A stretch of DNA of 64,000 bases from Devosia sp. 2618 (GCF_040546815.1 NZ_JBEPOO010000001.1:3472001-3536000), one strand, 5' to 3'. Shown: positions 52,932-61,665, counted from the stretch's first letter. Notes: generated by a model not told the origin, from the letters alone. Program-made: numbers and translations.

Positions 52932-53660
52932 TCAGATATCCTGATTTTGTGGCAGGATCACCAGATCGCGGATGGTGACATTGGGCGGTCGGGTCAGCAT
53001 GAACAGCACCGCATCGGCCACGTCCTGCGATTGCAGGCCTTCGCGGGCGGCGACCTTTTCGGCGATGGCTGTGGGATTGTCATAGCCCCAAAGCTCGTTG
53101 AGCACGACGCCGGGTGCCACCGCGCCAACGCGGACATTATGCGGCGCGACCTGACGGCGCAGGCCATGCACAAAGGCCTGGATGGCGTGTTTGGACGCCG
53201 AATAAATCGGCTCCCATTGAATGGCCTGATGGCCGGAAATGGAACTGGTGACGACGATATCGCCGCTGCGTTGCGCCACCATGGATGGCAGCACGGCGCG
53301 GACCAGACGGAAGACGCTGTTGACGTTGACCTGCAGCAGTTCATCCCAGGCGTCGGCATCGCCTTCGACCACATCGCCCGGAATGTAGAGCCCGGCATTG
53401 GCGAGGAGAATATCGACGCGACCGAAATGGGCGAGCGTGTCGGCAGCGACGGCGTTGACGGAGGCGGGATCGGTGAGGTCGGCAGGGAGGACCAGCGCAT
53501 TATTGCCGATCTGGTCAGCGATTTCCTGCAGGCGTTCCCTGGAGCGACCGACCAGAGCAACCTGGGCGCCTTGGGCGGCCATCGTCAGCGCCAGCGCGCG
53601 ACCAATGCCGGAACTGGCGCCGGTGACCAACGCGACTTTGCCCGCAAGATTCTGCGTCAT
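52932..53660 (-). CDS. Short-chain dehydrogenase/reductase (YdfG-like)
   Basis: 242-aa SDR: VTGASSGIGRALALTMA at 12-28, NAGLY, SSISG, and YSASKHAIQ (Tyr-x3-Lys). The C-terminal ADAVLFMLTRPPNVTIRDLVILPQNQ is characteristic of serine/3-hydroxyacid dehydrogenases of the YdfG group. First gene of the SDR-GMC-SDR operon, 3 bp ahead of the GMC gene. Confidence 0.9.
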   Translation of the reverse strand: MTQNLAGKVALVTGASSGIGRALALTMAAQGAQVALVGRSRERLQEIADQIGNNALVLPADLTDPASVNAVAADTLAHFGRVDILLANAGLYIPGDVVEGDADAWDELLQVNVNSVFRLVRAVLPSMVAQRSGDIVVTSSISGHQAIQWEPIYSASKHAIQAFVHGLRRQVAPHNVRVGAVAPGVVLNELWGYDNPTAIAEKVAAREGLQSQDVADAVLFMLTRPPNVTIRDLVILPQNQDI

Positions 53661-53740
53661 GATTTTCCTCCTGCCGGCACGTCTTTCGCGCTTCTTGGCA
53701 GTATCAGGCTAGGGTATGAAGCTTCTATTCGTCAATAAAT

Positions 53741-53760
53741 AAGTTTCCTCGCGTAAACTT
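53741..53760 (-). promoter_or_regulatory. Inverted repeat before the SDR-GMC-SDR operon
   Basis: AAGTTT-N8-AAACTT lies 81 bp before the SDR start, just after the ROK kinase gene. The overlapping CCTCGC...GCGAGG hairpin (53747-53775) may end the upstream transcript. Operator role is a guess. Confidence 0.4.
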
Positions 53761-53771
53761 TTGTAGCGAGG

Positions 53772-54668
53772 CTAAAACACCATGGCCGCCGCGCCGATGA
53801 GCCCAGCATTTTCGCCCAGTCCGGCAACCACAATCGGCACCTTGCGGAAGGCGGTCATGGCGTTGCGCTGGATACGCGCGTCAATGCCGGGTTGAAGCAG
53901 ATCAAAGCCATTGGAAATGCCGCCGCCGATGACGACACAATCGGGGCTGTAGAGATGGAGCAGGTTGGCGATGCCGATGCCGAGCCAGTCGGCTTCCTCG
54001 GCAACCAGTTTGAGGGCGGCAGCGTCTCCGGTGCGGGCGGCGGCGAAGATGGACTTTGGATTGCCGCCAACGCTTTGCGCGATGCGCTGGCCGAAGGCTG
54101 TGCCGGAGGCATAGGCCTCCCAGCAGCCGCGATTGCCGCAGGGGCAGGCTGTGCCGTCGGGGACGATGGTCATGTGGCCGACATGGCCGGCCATGCCCAT
54201 GCGACCATGCAGCGGTTTGCCATCGAGCACGACGCCACCGCCAATGCCGGTGCTGACGGTGATATAGGCGAGGTGCTGCAAGCCGCGCCCGGCGCCGAAT
54301 TTCCACTCGCCAATGGCGGCGGCGATGCCGTCATTTTCGAGCCGCACCGGCAGTCCGAGTGCAGCCTCGATCATGCGGGCGATGGGAATGTCGTTCCAGC
54401 CGGCGAGGGTCGGGATGCCCATTGCGCGACCGGTATCGGTATCGAGCGGTCCGGGACAAGCGACGCCAACGCCGGCGAGCGCGGTGCGTTCGGCTTTCGG
54501 GGCGATCTGGTCGACGAGATCAAAGACCTGCGCGATGACGGCTTCGGGGCCGGCCTGCGCCAGGGTGGTGGTTTCGCAGCGCGCCAGAATGGTGCCTGAT
54601 GCGTCGATCAGCGCGGCACGCAGGCGGCTGCCGCCGATATCGATGCCGATGGCGCGCGTGGTGTTCAT
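53772..54668 (-). CDS. ROK-family sugar kinase
   Basis: 298-aa kinase: GIDIGGSRLRAALID at 8-22 (phosphate loop), GVGVACPGPLD, RLENDGIAAAIGEW with the catalytic Asp, and the zinc motif CPCGNRGCWEAYASG. Allokinase, glucokinase and N-acetylmannosamine kinase share this form. Being next to a pentulose/ketohexulose-phosphate epimerase, an AlsK-like role is possible. Last gene of a five-gene operon. Confidence 0.9.
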   Translation of the reverse strand: MNTTRAIGIDIGGSRLRAALIDASGTILARCETTTLAQAGPEAVIAQVFDLVDQIAPKAERTALAGVGVACPGPLDTDTGRAMGIPTLAGWNDIPIARMIEAALGLPVRLENDGIAAAIGEWKFGAGRGLQHLAYITVSTGIGGGVVLDGKPLHGRMGMAGHVGHMTIVPDGTACPCGNRGCWEAYASGTAFGQRIAQSVGGNPKSIFAAARTGDAAALKLVAEEADWLGIGIANLLHLYSPDCVVIGGGISNGFDLLQPGIDARIQRNAMTAFRKVPIVVAGLGENAGLIGAAAMVF

Positions 54669-54673
54669 GGGTT

Positions 54674-55363
54674 TTACAACGCGTGTAGCCAGGCCATGCG
54701 GGCCGGCAGATCGGGCGCACCAAAAGCCAGCGAACCCATGACGACGGTTTCAGCGCCTGCCGCACGCAGCAGGGGCACGGTGGTGTCGCGGATGCCGCCA
54801 TCGGCAGCGAGCACGATGGAGCGACCGCTTTTGGCGATCAGCGCTTGGGCTTCGCCCAGTCGGGTGGTCGCCGTGGGATCGAGCCCCTGCCCTTTGACGC
54901 CGATGGCCGTGCCCAGAAGGGTGAGGAATTCGATGCGGTCAAGGTAGGGCGCCAGTTGCGCGACCGGGGTTTCGATACGCGCGACCATGCCAGCGGCAAT
55001 CCCGCGTTCTGCGAGCAGCTTGAGAGCGGCGTCGGCGACCTTGGCGTTTTCGACGTGGATGCTGATGAGGTCCGAACCGGCATCGGCGAACTGGCTGATC
55101 TGTTCGAGCAGCACCGTATCGGCAACCATCAGATGCACATGGATTGGCTTGTCGGTGGCGCTGCGAATGCGGGCGACGAGATCAGGGAAGAACAGCAGCG
55201 CTGGCGCGAAATGACCATCGGCGACGTCGATATGAAGGATATCGGCATGGGGCTCAATGCGGGCGAGATCATCGGCGAGGCGGATGAGGTCGGCGGACCA
55301 CATCGAATATTCGGCAAGCAGACGATGGCGCGGCAGGTCGGCAATCCAGGTGGGGCTGGGCAT
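54674..55363 (-). CDS. Ribulose-phosphate 3-epimerase family protein (AlsE-like possible)
   Basis: 229-aa TIM barrel: MWSADLIRLADDLARIEPHADILHIDVADGHFAP, PIHVHLMV, ISIHVENA and ADGGIRDTTVPLLRAAGAE. It keeps the metal-binding Asp/His set (HIDVADGHF, HLM). The first strand reads AEYSMWSADL rather than the SILSADF of housekeeping Rpe, which suggests a specialised sugar-phosphate epimerase, e.g. on allulose 6-phosphate. Spaced 3 and 5 bp from its neighbours. Confidence 0.88.
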   Translation of the reverse strand: MPSPTWIADLPRHRLLAEYSMWSADLIRLADDLARIEPHADILHIDVADGHFAPALLFFPDLVARIRSATDKPIHVHLMVADTVLLEQISQFADAGSDLISIHVENAKVADAALKLLAERGIAAGMVARIETPVAQLAPYLDRIEFLTLLGTAIGVKGQGLDPTATTRLGEAQALIAKSGRSIVLAADGGIRDTTVPLLRAAGAETVVMGSLAFGAPDLPARMAWLHAL

Positions 55364-55366
55364 GGA

Positions 55367-56179
55367 TCAGATGTCCTCAAAGAAGGCGCCGAGCGCCGCG
55401 TGAAGGTCCGCGACGTAGCGGGGTTTGTCGATGGATTTGGGCGTCGCCTCAACCAGCTTTGCGGTCGGGATGGCGTCCGCAAGTTGCTGCGCCAGAGGCC
55501 AGGGATGGATGACGTCCTGCCGCGTGCCGATGACGAGCGTCGGCAGGGTAAGGGCCGCCAAATCGGCCTCGGTGATGCCGGGGCCATCGGTGGAAATGGA
55601 TTGCAGAAGCGCGGCCGTCGTCTCGGCCGGAGCGCGGCTGAAAAAACCTAGCAGAGACGCGAGATTGTCGGGCGCGTTCACGGCGAGGCGGCGATAGGTC
55701 TGCGTGGTGATGAACGCGTCCTGCGCTTCGCCCGGAGGCAGGCTTGCCAGCAGGGCGCCGACCTCGGCATTGGGCGCCATATTGGGCGGCGCTGCTTTGG
55801 CGAGCCAGGCGGGGCGGACGAGGGCGAGCGCGCGGACCAGTTCGGGGCGGTGCGCGGCGAGGCGCGTTGAAATGGCGGCGCCCATAGAAATGCCGCCAAG
55901 TATAACAGGCGCCAGTTGCAACTGGGCGATCAGCGTTGCGAGGTCATCGGCGAAGGTGGCGATGGAGAGATCGGTCAGCGGGCCGGCTTCGGACGCGCCG
56001 TGGCCGCGGCATTCGAGCGTGATGAGGCGGAAGCGCGGATCCTTCGGAAAGGCTTCGATAGTCTGGCGGACATCGCCGCAAAGGCCGTGCTGGAAAACGA
56101 CCGGAATGCCCTCGCCGCCCGTGTCGTACCAGGCAAGTGCCGTGTCGCCGCGCAGAAAGGTGTTGCGCTTTGGGGTCAT
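55367..56179 (-). CDS. Alpha/beta-fold hydrolase
   Basis: 270-aa serine hydrolase: oxyanion region VVFQHGLCGD, nucleophile elbow GGISMGAAIS (Ser near 96), and late Asp in VIGTRQDVIHPW; the C-terminal His is not in the usual GHG context, reading VEATPKSIDKPRY, so the triad is uncertain. In a sugar operon it may open a lactone formed by a dehydrogenase. Overlaps the upstream gene by 4 bp. Confidence 0.85.
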   Translation of the reverse strand: MTPKRNTFLRGDTALAWYDTGGEGIPVVFQHGLCGDVRQTIEAFPKDPRFRLITLECRGHGASEAGPLTDLSIATFADDLATLIAQLQLAPVILGGISMGAAISTRLAAHRPELVRALALVRPAWLAKAAPPNMAPNAEVGALLASLPPGEAQDAFITTQTYRRLAVNAPDNLASLLGFFSRAPAETTAALLQSISTDGPGITEADLAALTLPTLVIGTRQDVIHPWPLAQQLADAIPTAKLVEATPKSIDKPRYVADLHAALGAFFEDI

Positions 56180-56997
56180 TGCAGCATCCGCGAAAGGAAG
56201 GCGGCAACGGCGGGGGCTTCGTCAGCCGTGAGGCCATGGGTAATCATATCGCCATCAAAGCCGACGGCGCGCAGCCGGCCGAAATAATGGCGATAGTCGA
56301 GGACACCGGTTCCGGCAGTGACGAATTCGCCATCGGCCGTGCGGTCCTTGGCGTGGCCCATGATGATGCGGTCGCCCAGCACGTCGATGGCGTGGGAAAT
56401 GATGTCGCGCTGCTCGGGCAATGGCGCATGCTCGAACAGATTTGCCGGATCGAGCACGATAGCGAGTGACGGGCTGCCTATCGCGTCGAGCAGGCTGCGG
56501 GCGCGGGCGGCCGAGTCAACAACGTTGGAGAGTTCGGGCTCAATGCCGAGTTTGATATTGTAGCGCTCCGCAATCGTCGCGGCTTTTGCCATTTCGGTGA
56601 GTAGATCGGCCCAAGCTTCTGGCGTGGTGTTATCGGGGTGATGGCGCCACTGATCGTCAGGGTCCCGTGTGCCGGTGCAAAGGGTGATGAGGCTGGTGCC
56701 GATGCCCGCGCTCGCAGCGGCGAGCATTTCGAGGCGGCGGAGGCCAGCTTCGCGGACAGCATTATCGGGATGGATCATGTTGTAGGTGCCAGAGACCGCA
56801 GCGATGGCGAGGTTCTGGCTCGTTGCGGCGTCGGCGATGCTGTGCACGACTGCATCGCTGATAGCGTCTGGCATGGAGGGCAGGCCCGAACAGGCCATAT
56901 TGTATTGCACCGAGGCAAAGCCGGCCGCTTTGGCTTGGGCCAAAACCACCGTGGGGTCAGTGCCGAGGAAAGTCTTGGCGAAAATGCCGAGCCGCAT
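56176..56997 (-). CDS. Sugar phosphate isomerase/epimerase family TIM barrel
   Basis: 273-aa AP-endonuclease-2-like barrel: MRLGIFAKTFLG, GFASVQYNMACSGLPSMP, LGIEPELSNV (metal Glu), IVLDPANLFEHAP (Asp), GHAKDRTADGEFV (His). Members interconvert keto-sugars or act on inositol derivatives. Start overlaps the Gfo/Idh/MocA stop by 1 bp. Same fold class as the remnant at 21665, but too different at the C-terminus to be its intact copy. Confidence 0.9.
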   Translation of the reverse strand: MRLGIFAKTFLGTDPTVVLAQAKAAGFASVQYNMACSGLPSMPDAISDAVVHSIADAATSQNLAIAAVSGTYNMIHPDNAVREAGLRRLEMLAAASAGIGTSLITLCTGTRDPDDQWRHHPDNTTPEAWADLLTEMAKAATIAERYNIKLGIEPELSNVVDSAARARSLLDAIGSPSLAIVLDPANLFEHAPLPEQRDIISHAIDVLGDRIIMGHAKDRTADGEFVTAGTGVLDYRHYFGRLRAVGFDGDMITHGLTADEAPAVAAFLSRMLQ

Positions 56998-58073
56998 CAG
57001 AGGGCTCCCGAAACATCGGCGAGCCGGACGGGCTGGCCGGATTTGACCGAATGGGCGATGGCGACCATGGCGCGAACCGAGGCGATGCCGTCTTCGACAT
57101 CGGCGCCGGCCTGGGGCGCGCCGGTCAGAATGGTATCGGCAAAGCCTTCAAGCTGGCGGCGATAGAAATGGCCATCGGCACCGAGGACGCGGGAGCTGGC
57201 GCCGGTCGCTTCGTCGAAAATATCGACCTCGCTGCTTTTGTAATACCAGGGATTATAGGTCTTGCCGAGAATGGAGCCATTGGCCCCGTAGATCTGAAAA
57301 CCTTCGTGCCAATCCATGCGGACGGCGACCGTCAGGTCGAGATGGCCAAGCGAGCCATTGGCAAATTCCACATCGACAAACCAGCAGCGCATGCCGCCGC
57401 GATTGGACAGACGCGCATCGACGGCGACGATTTCACCGGCGAAATAGCGGGCCGTGTCGACCAGGTGGCTGCCATGGGCCAGCATGTAGTAGCGGTCGAG
57501 ATCGGCCTTGGGATTTTCGCTGGGTTTTTTGGCGGCGGCGCTGGCGATGATCAGCGGCTGCACCGCATCGGTCATGGGGTAGCGATGGGTGCTGTCGCAA
57601 TACCAGGCTTTGAGCGCGACCATGTCGCCCATGCCGCCATCGATGAAAGCCTTGGCGGCCTGCAGGCCCGGATCGAAGCGCTTCATATGGCCGACCTGCA
57701 CGCGCTTGCCACTTTTGGCGGTGGCGGCGCGCAGGCTTTCGGCTTCCTCGACACTCGTCGCGAGCGGCTTTTCGCAGAGGACATGCTTGCCGGCTTCTAG
57801 CGCGCGAATGGCGGCGGGGACGTGGAAGGCATCGGAAGTGGCGATGATGACGGCTTCTAGGTCTGGATCGGCCAGCATCACGTCGTAGTCGCTAAAGCTT
57901 TTTTGCGGCGCGTGGGTGGCGGCCATACGCTCACGCAAATCGTCGGCGACGTCGCAAATGGCGTAGAGATCGGCATTGGCGGCTTTGGTGCAGCTTTCAA
58001 AATGGGCAGCCTGTGCGATAGCCCCGCAACCGAGCACGCCGACCCGCAGACGCCGATCCTGTTTTTTGGGCAT
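56997..58073 (-). CDS. Gfo/Idh/MocA-family oxidoreductase
   Basis: 358-aa NAD(P)-dependent dehydrogenase for sugars or inositols. Rossmann motif VGVLGCGAIAQAAHF at 11-25, the family motif CEKPLATSVEEAE near 97-109 (catalytic Lys), and GSHLVDTARYFAG near 212. ATG 58073 (MPKKQDRRL) used. First gene of the five-gene operon, facing the ROK repressor across its operator. Confidence 0.92.
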   Translation of the reverse strand: MPKKQDRRLRVGVLGCGAIAQAAHFESCTKAANADLYAICDVADDLRERMAATHAPQKSFSDYDVMLADPDLEAVIIATSDAFHVPAAIRALEAGKHVLCEKPLATSVEEAESLRAATAKSGKRVQVGHMKRFDPGLQAAKAFIDGGMGDMVALKAWYCDSTHRYPMTDAVQPLIIASAAAKKPSENPKADLDRYYMLAHGSHLVDTARYFAGEIVAVDARLSNRGGMRCWFVDVEFANGSLGHLDLTVAVRMDWHEGFQIYGANGSILGKTYNPWYYKSSEVDIFDEATGASSRVLGADGHFYRRQLEGFADTILTGAPQAGADVEDGIASVRAMVAIAHSVKSGQPVRLADVSGAL

Positions 58074-58129
58074 ATCGCCCCTCCTGCCCAAGCTCGAACT
58101 CGCCAAGGCAGGCGGTTTCGATTAATTTG

Positions 58130-58147
58130 TTAACTTTGCAAACATAA
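58130..58147. promoter_or_regulatory. Palindromic ROK operator (TTA-N2-TTTGCAAA-N2-TAA)
   Basis: An 18-bp site with perfect outer TTA/TAA and inner TTTGCAAA symmetry between the divergent Gfo/Idh/MocA operon and the ROK regulator gene. It lies 57 bp before the operon start and 67 bp before the regulator. Confidence 0.7.
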
Positions 58148-58213
58148 TAGCTAGCGCTGTTGTGCTGTCAACAGGTCTGCGCTAACTGGCTGAGCGAGGG
58201 TTGGGACAAAGCC

Positions 58214-59404
58214 ATGGCGAACCAGTCGCTGGTGCGACACATCAATGAACGGCGGCTGCTGGCTATTTTGCGCGTGACCGGCCCGGTGCCGCGCGCCGAG
58301 CTGGCGCGGCGGCTGTCGCTGACGCGGGCCTCGGTGACCGGGATGATCGATGATCTGCTGGCACGCCGCATGGTGCGCGAAAGCCGGAGCAGCGATGATC
58401 CTGCGACGCGGCGCGATGTGGGGCGGCCGGGGGTCGATATCGCGATTGATCCGACGGGCGCCTATTTTCTCGGCGTCGAGATCGGCGTTGGCGTGCTGCG
58501 CTTTGCGCTGATGGATCTGGCGGCGGGCGTTGTCGAGACGGCGGCGCAGCCGATTGATCGCAAGAGTTCGCCGGAACAGGTGATCGACCTGATTGCCGCA
58601 AAGCTCGCCAGCCTGCGCGAGAACCGCCTCTACCGCGCCAGCATAAGGGCAATGGTGGTGACGGTGCCGGGGCTGGTGCGGCGCGACGGGCATGTGGTCA
58701 ATCTGCCGATCCTGGGGTGGAAGGATGTTAACCTCACGCCGCTGATCGCCGACCGGATCGACCTGCCCTGCCATATCGAAAACAACGCCAATGCCACCGC
58801 GTTCGGGCACATCTATTCCGATCCACGGCCACATCATGGCGTCGTGGTTTATCTCAAGCTCGGCACCGGTTGTGGCGGCGCGGTGATCATCGACGACAAG
58901 CTGCTGCGCGGCGGCAATGGGCTAGGCACTGAGTTCGGGCATTTGCGCATTGCGACGGATGGACCACTGTGCAGTTGCGGGCAGCGCGGGTGCCTTGAAA
59001 CCTTCGTCAATCTCAAGGCGCTGCAGCGCTACGCGACCAATAAGGATGTCGATGAAGGCGCGACCGATCCGGACCTGCCAGCGCAGGTTGCGGCAGCGCT
59101 GGTGACGGGCGATCCCGATGCCGAGCGGGCCGTTACGACGCTCTCCGGACACCTGACCGATGGGCTGGTCGACATCACCAGTATTTTTGATCCCGACGAG
59201 ATCGTGCTGGGCGGGGCAATGTTGCCGATACTTGATGCCGTCGTGGCGCGGGTCGGACCACCGCTCAACCGGCGCATGGTGCCTGGCATGAGCATGCCGC
59301 GCCTCAGTGTGTCGCGGATCGGCGCGTTTGAATGCGCGATCGGAGCGGCGGCGCTGGCGCATCACGAAGAGTTCGACCTGTCCAATCTCGATTTGCGGAC
59401 CTGA
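58214..59404 (+). CDS. ROK-family transcriptional repressor (NagC/XylR type)
   Basis: 396-aa protein: N-terminal winged helix (about 5-75; LVRHINERRLLAILRVTGPVPRAELARRLSLTRASVTGMIDDL), then a ROK sugar-binding domain with VEIGVGVLRFAL and the zinc motif CSCGQRGCLETFVN. It senses a free sugar and releases DNA. Divergent from the five-gene operon. ATG 58214 preferred over an upstream frame. Confidence 0.92.
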   Translation: MANQSLVRHINERRLLAILRVTGPVPRAELARRLSLTRASVTGMIDDLLARRMVRESRSSDDPATRRDVGRPGVDIAIDPTGAYFLGVEIGVGVLRFALMDLAAGVVETAAQPIDRKSSPEQVIDLIAAKLASLRENRLYRASIRAMVVTVPGLVRRDGHVVNLPILGWKDVNLTPLIADRIDLPCHIENNANATAFGHIYSDPRPHHGVVVYLKLGTGCGGAVIIDDKLLRGGNGLGTEFGHLRIATDGPLCSCGQRGCLETFVNLKALQRYATNKDVDEGATDPDLPAQVAAALVTGDPDAERAVTTLSGHLTDGLVDITSIFDPDEIVLGGAMLPILDAVVARVGPPLNRRMVPGMSMPRLSVSRIGAFECAIGAAALAHHEEFDLSNLDLRT

Positions 59405-60646
59405 TCAGCCGCAGGCTGATCGGTATTTGGTGACCACCGCACCGACTGCCTGCTGCATGAAGCGGGTCGGCAGGTCGGTGGTGTCATCGGTGTCGACCAG
59501 ATTGAATCCGTATTGGGCGACGAGGCCGGGCTCGTGACGCACTGCGGCAAGATTTTCGGTCAGGCGTTGCAGGGCGGACTGGATGGCTGGGTTGGGCCAG
59601 TAATAGCGCACCCGATCGCTGAGGCCGTAGAGCAGCATGCGGCTTTCGCGGTCGTCGGGAGCGACATAGGCGCGCCAGTGTTTTGGATCGCGGTGCATCT
59701 CGTCGGTGATGGTCTGGACGAAGTTTGATGGCTTCGGGAGATCGAGCGCAGTTTCGAGCGCGGCAAGCGCGATTATTGCCTGACGATAGGCGAAGGTCAG
59801 CTCGGGGCCGACCTTGAGGATGGCGAAGTGATTGGCCACCAGACCCGCCAGCGCGTCGCTAGGTTGGTAGTCGGTGGAGTGGGCCTCAAACACAATGTTG
59901 GGCAGGTCGAGGATGGATTTCGACAAGACCGATGCTGCAGGGAGATCGAAGCGGAAGACCTGATCATTGCCGAAGTCGACGCCGGGCTGCACGACGACGC
60001 CGATGACGCGATCGAAGGCGGCGTTGAGGCCGGCTTTGGCGAACGCTGCACGGTGGAGATCGACGGTGGCACGGGCGGCGTCAGGTTTCGTCACGGCGAG
60101 TGCGGAGAGCGTTTCGGTTTCGCCACCGGGAACCGGGACCTCGGTGCCGATGATGTAGTGGAGCGGTCCTGAGGCGTTGGCTTCGGCGACGGCGCAGAGT
60201 TCGGCGGCACGGGCGGCCATGGTGGCTTCGGACAGCGTGCCATCGTCGGCGCAGGCCATGGAGGCGTCGAGGTGGATTTTGGTGAAGCCGGCGCGGACGT
60301 AGTCGGCGACCATGGTTTTGGCTTTGTCCATCGCCTCGGCGGCGGGTCGCGACTTCCATGGATTGGGGCCGAGATGGTCACCGCCCAAGGTGATGCGGGC
60401 CGGATCGACCCCGGCGCGATGCGCCAGATCTTCGACGAAGCGGCGGAAATTGGCGGGGGTCATGCCGGTATAGCCGCCGTCTTGATTGACCTGATTGCAG
60501 GTGGCTTCGATCAGGATCGGGTCGGCGCTATCGCGATAGGCGGTAAGGATAGCGGTGAGGGTTTGCGGATGCGCCGTGCAGTAGGACGGCTGGCCGATGG
60601 ATTGGCCGGCGCGGTTGGCGGCGACGAGGGCGGCAAAGTCGATCAT
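59405..60646 (-). CDS. GatZ/KbaZ-family protein, probable D-tagatose 6-phosphate 4-epimerase
   Basis: 413-aa PF08013-type TIM barrel: SYCTAHPQTLTAIL, IEATCNQVNQDGGYTGMTP, GGDHLGPNPWK, IHLDASMACADD, VPVPGGE. Classical GatZ/KbaZ helps GatY/KbaY aldolase, but no GatY/KbaY is present here. In Agrobacterium a family member epimerises D-tagatose 6-phosphate to fructose 6-phosphate and is encoded with a PfkB tagatose kinase; the same pair occurs here, overlapping by 4 bp, so I favour that role. Confidence 0.85.
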   Translation of the reverse strand: MIDFAALVAANRAGQSIGQPSYCTAHPQTLTAILTAYRDSADPILIEATCNQVNQDGGYTGMTPANFRRFVEDLAHRAGVDPARITLGGDHLGPNPWKSRPAAEAMDKAKTMVADYVRAGFTKIHLDASMACADDGTLSEATMAARAAELCAVAEANASGPLHYIIGTEVPVPGGETETLSALAVTKPDAARATVDLHRAAFAKAGLNAAFDRVIGVVVQPGVDFGNDQVFRFDLPAASVLSKSILDLPNIVFEAHSTDYQPSDALAGLVANHFAILKVGPELTFAYRQAIIALAALETALDLPKPSNFVQTITDEMHRDPKHWRAYVAPDDRESRMLLYGLSDRVRYYWPNPAIQSALQRLTENLAAVRHEPGLVAQYGFNLVDTDDTTDLPTRFMQQAVGAVVTKYRSACG

Positions 60647-61611
60647 GGCTGCGCCTCGAGAAAACGCTTGATATCAGCGAGAGTGGAGTTGCCTTCCATG
60701 GGCCCGACCTTGCCGACGGCCAGGGCCCCGGCGGCATTGGCGAGGTGCAGGGCGCGGGCGAAATCGGCGCCGCTGACAATCGAGGCGACGAAGGTGGCGC
60801 AGAAGCAGTCGCCGGCGCCGGTCGGGTCGAGCACGTCTACCTTGTGCGCTGTCACGGAGAGGATAGTGCCATCTGCATTGCGGCCGGTGCTGCCAATCGC
60901 GCCGCGTTTGAGCACGACATATTTGACGCCACTGGCGATCAGTTTGGTCGAGAAGTCTTCAAAACTTTCGCCGGGAAACAGGACCGCCGCGTCATCGTCG
61001 CTGGGCAGGAAATAGGTGGCGATGCCGGTGAGCTGCCGGACGGCGGCGAGGTAAACCGGATCGCCAAGCAGTTCCTTGCGCACATTGGGGTCGAAGGAAA
61101 TCTCAACATCTGCTGCGTGCAGTGCGGTGCAGATTTCGAGCGCGGCGGCGCACATGGCTGGATTGCCGAGCGTTGAGCCGGAGATGTGGAACACGGTGAT
61201 GCCGGCGGCGAGCAGGGCGGCGATGGCCTCCTGCCCGGTGGGGAAATGGGCGGCGGCCGAGTGGGCGATGTTGAAGACGAAATCCCGACTGCCGTCCTTG
61301 TTGTAGCTGACAAAGGCCGACCCGGTGGGCACGCCTTTGATGGTTCGGATCAGCGTATTGGCGACGTCGACCGATTCCAGCCGGTTGCGCAGCACCTGGC
61401 CAAAAGCGTCGTCGCCCACTGCCCCGGAAAAGATCGTGGTTGCGCCCATGCGCGCGGCCTGATCAATGAAAATACCCGGAGCGCCGCTGGCAAAGGGCCC
61501 GACATAGGGCGCAGCGCGGACATTGTGACCGTCCTGCTCGAGGCAGACGAACTCCACCAGCAGTTCGCCCAGCGATCCGATCACTGGTGGTTTGGGTTCA
61601 TTGGCGTTCAT
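60643..61611 (-). CDS. PfkB-family sugar kinase, probable tagatose kinase
   Basis: 322-aa ribokinase-like kinase: GSLGELLVEFV at 12-22, GAPGIFIDQAARMGA, FDPNVRKEL and the catalytic DPTGAGDCFCATF (Asp base near 261). Sits with the GatZ/KbaZ-like gene and a ribose-type ABC importer. By analogy with Agrobacterium it would make D-tagatose 6-phosphate; fructokinase or other ketose kinase activity is not excluded. Confidence 0.87.
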   Translation of the reverse strand: MNANEPKPPVIGSLGELLVEFVCLEQDGHNVRAAPYVGPFASGAPGIFIDQAARMGATTIFSGAVGDDAFGQVLRNRLESVDVANTLIRTIKGVPTGSAFVSYNKDGSRDFVFNIAHSAAAHFPTGQEAIAALLAAGITVFHISGSTLGNPAMCAAALEICTALHAADVEISFDPNVRKELLGDPVYLAAVRQLTGIATYFLPSDDDAAVLFPGESFEDFSTKLIASGVKYVVLKRGAIGSTGRNADGTILSVTAHKVDVLDPTGAGDCFCATFVASIVSGADFARALHLANAAGALAVGKVGPMEGNSTLADIKRFLEAQP

Positions 61612-61648
61612 TGATAATTATTCCGCGTAAAAATTTTCATTAGCGCGC

Positions 61649-61665
61649 GTCAAATGATGTTTGAC
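61649..61665 (+). promoter_or_regulatory. Inverted repeat GTCAAA-N5-TTTGAC before lacI-type gene
   Basis: Perfect 6-bp arms with a TGATG spacer, between the divergent PfkB and LacI genes, 67 bp before the LacI start; a TTGACA -35-like hexamer overlaps the right arm. Candidate LacI operator controlling both sides. Confidence 0.5.

Noticed and set aside
52146..53738. 530-codon plus-strand frame across the GMC and SDR genes
   Set aside because: It spans two genes with clear motifs on the other strand and the intergenic region; no family resemblance.
56176..56997. Isomerase gene as the intact parent of the remnant at 21665
   Set aside because: The remnant's CDWLVPTKD and EVEIFSQDNWW segments have no counterpart in this protein's C-terminus.
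53747..61640. Shared CGCGTAAA-N-TTTT motif near 53750 and 61625 as a common operator
   Set aside because: Only eight bases match and the surrounding symmetry differs; too weak against the AT-rich background of both gaps.
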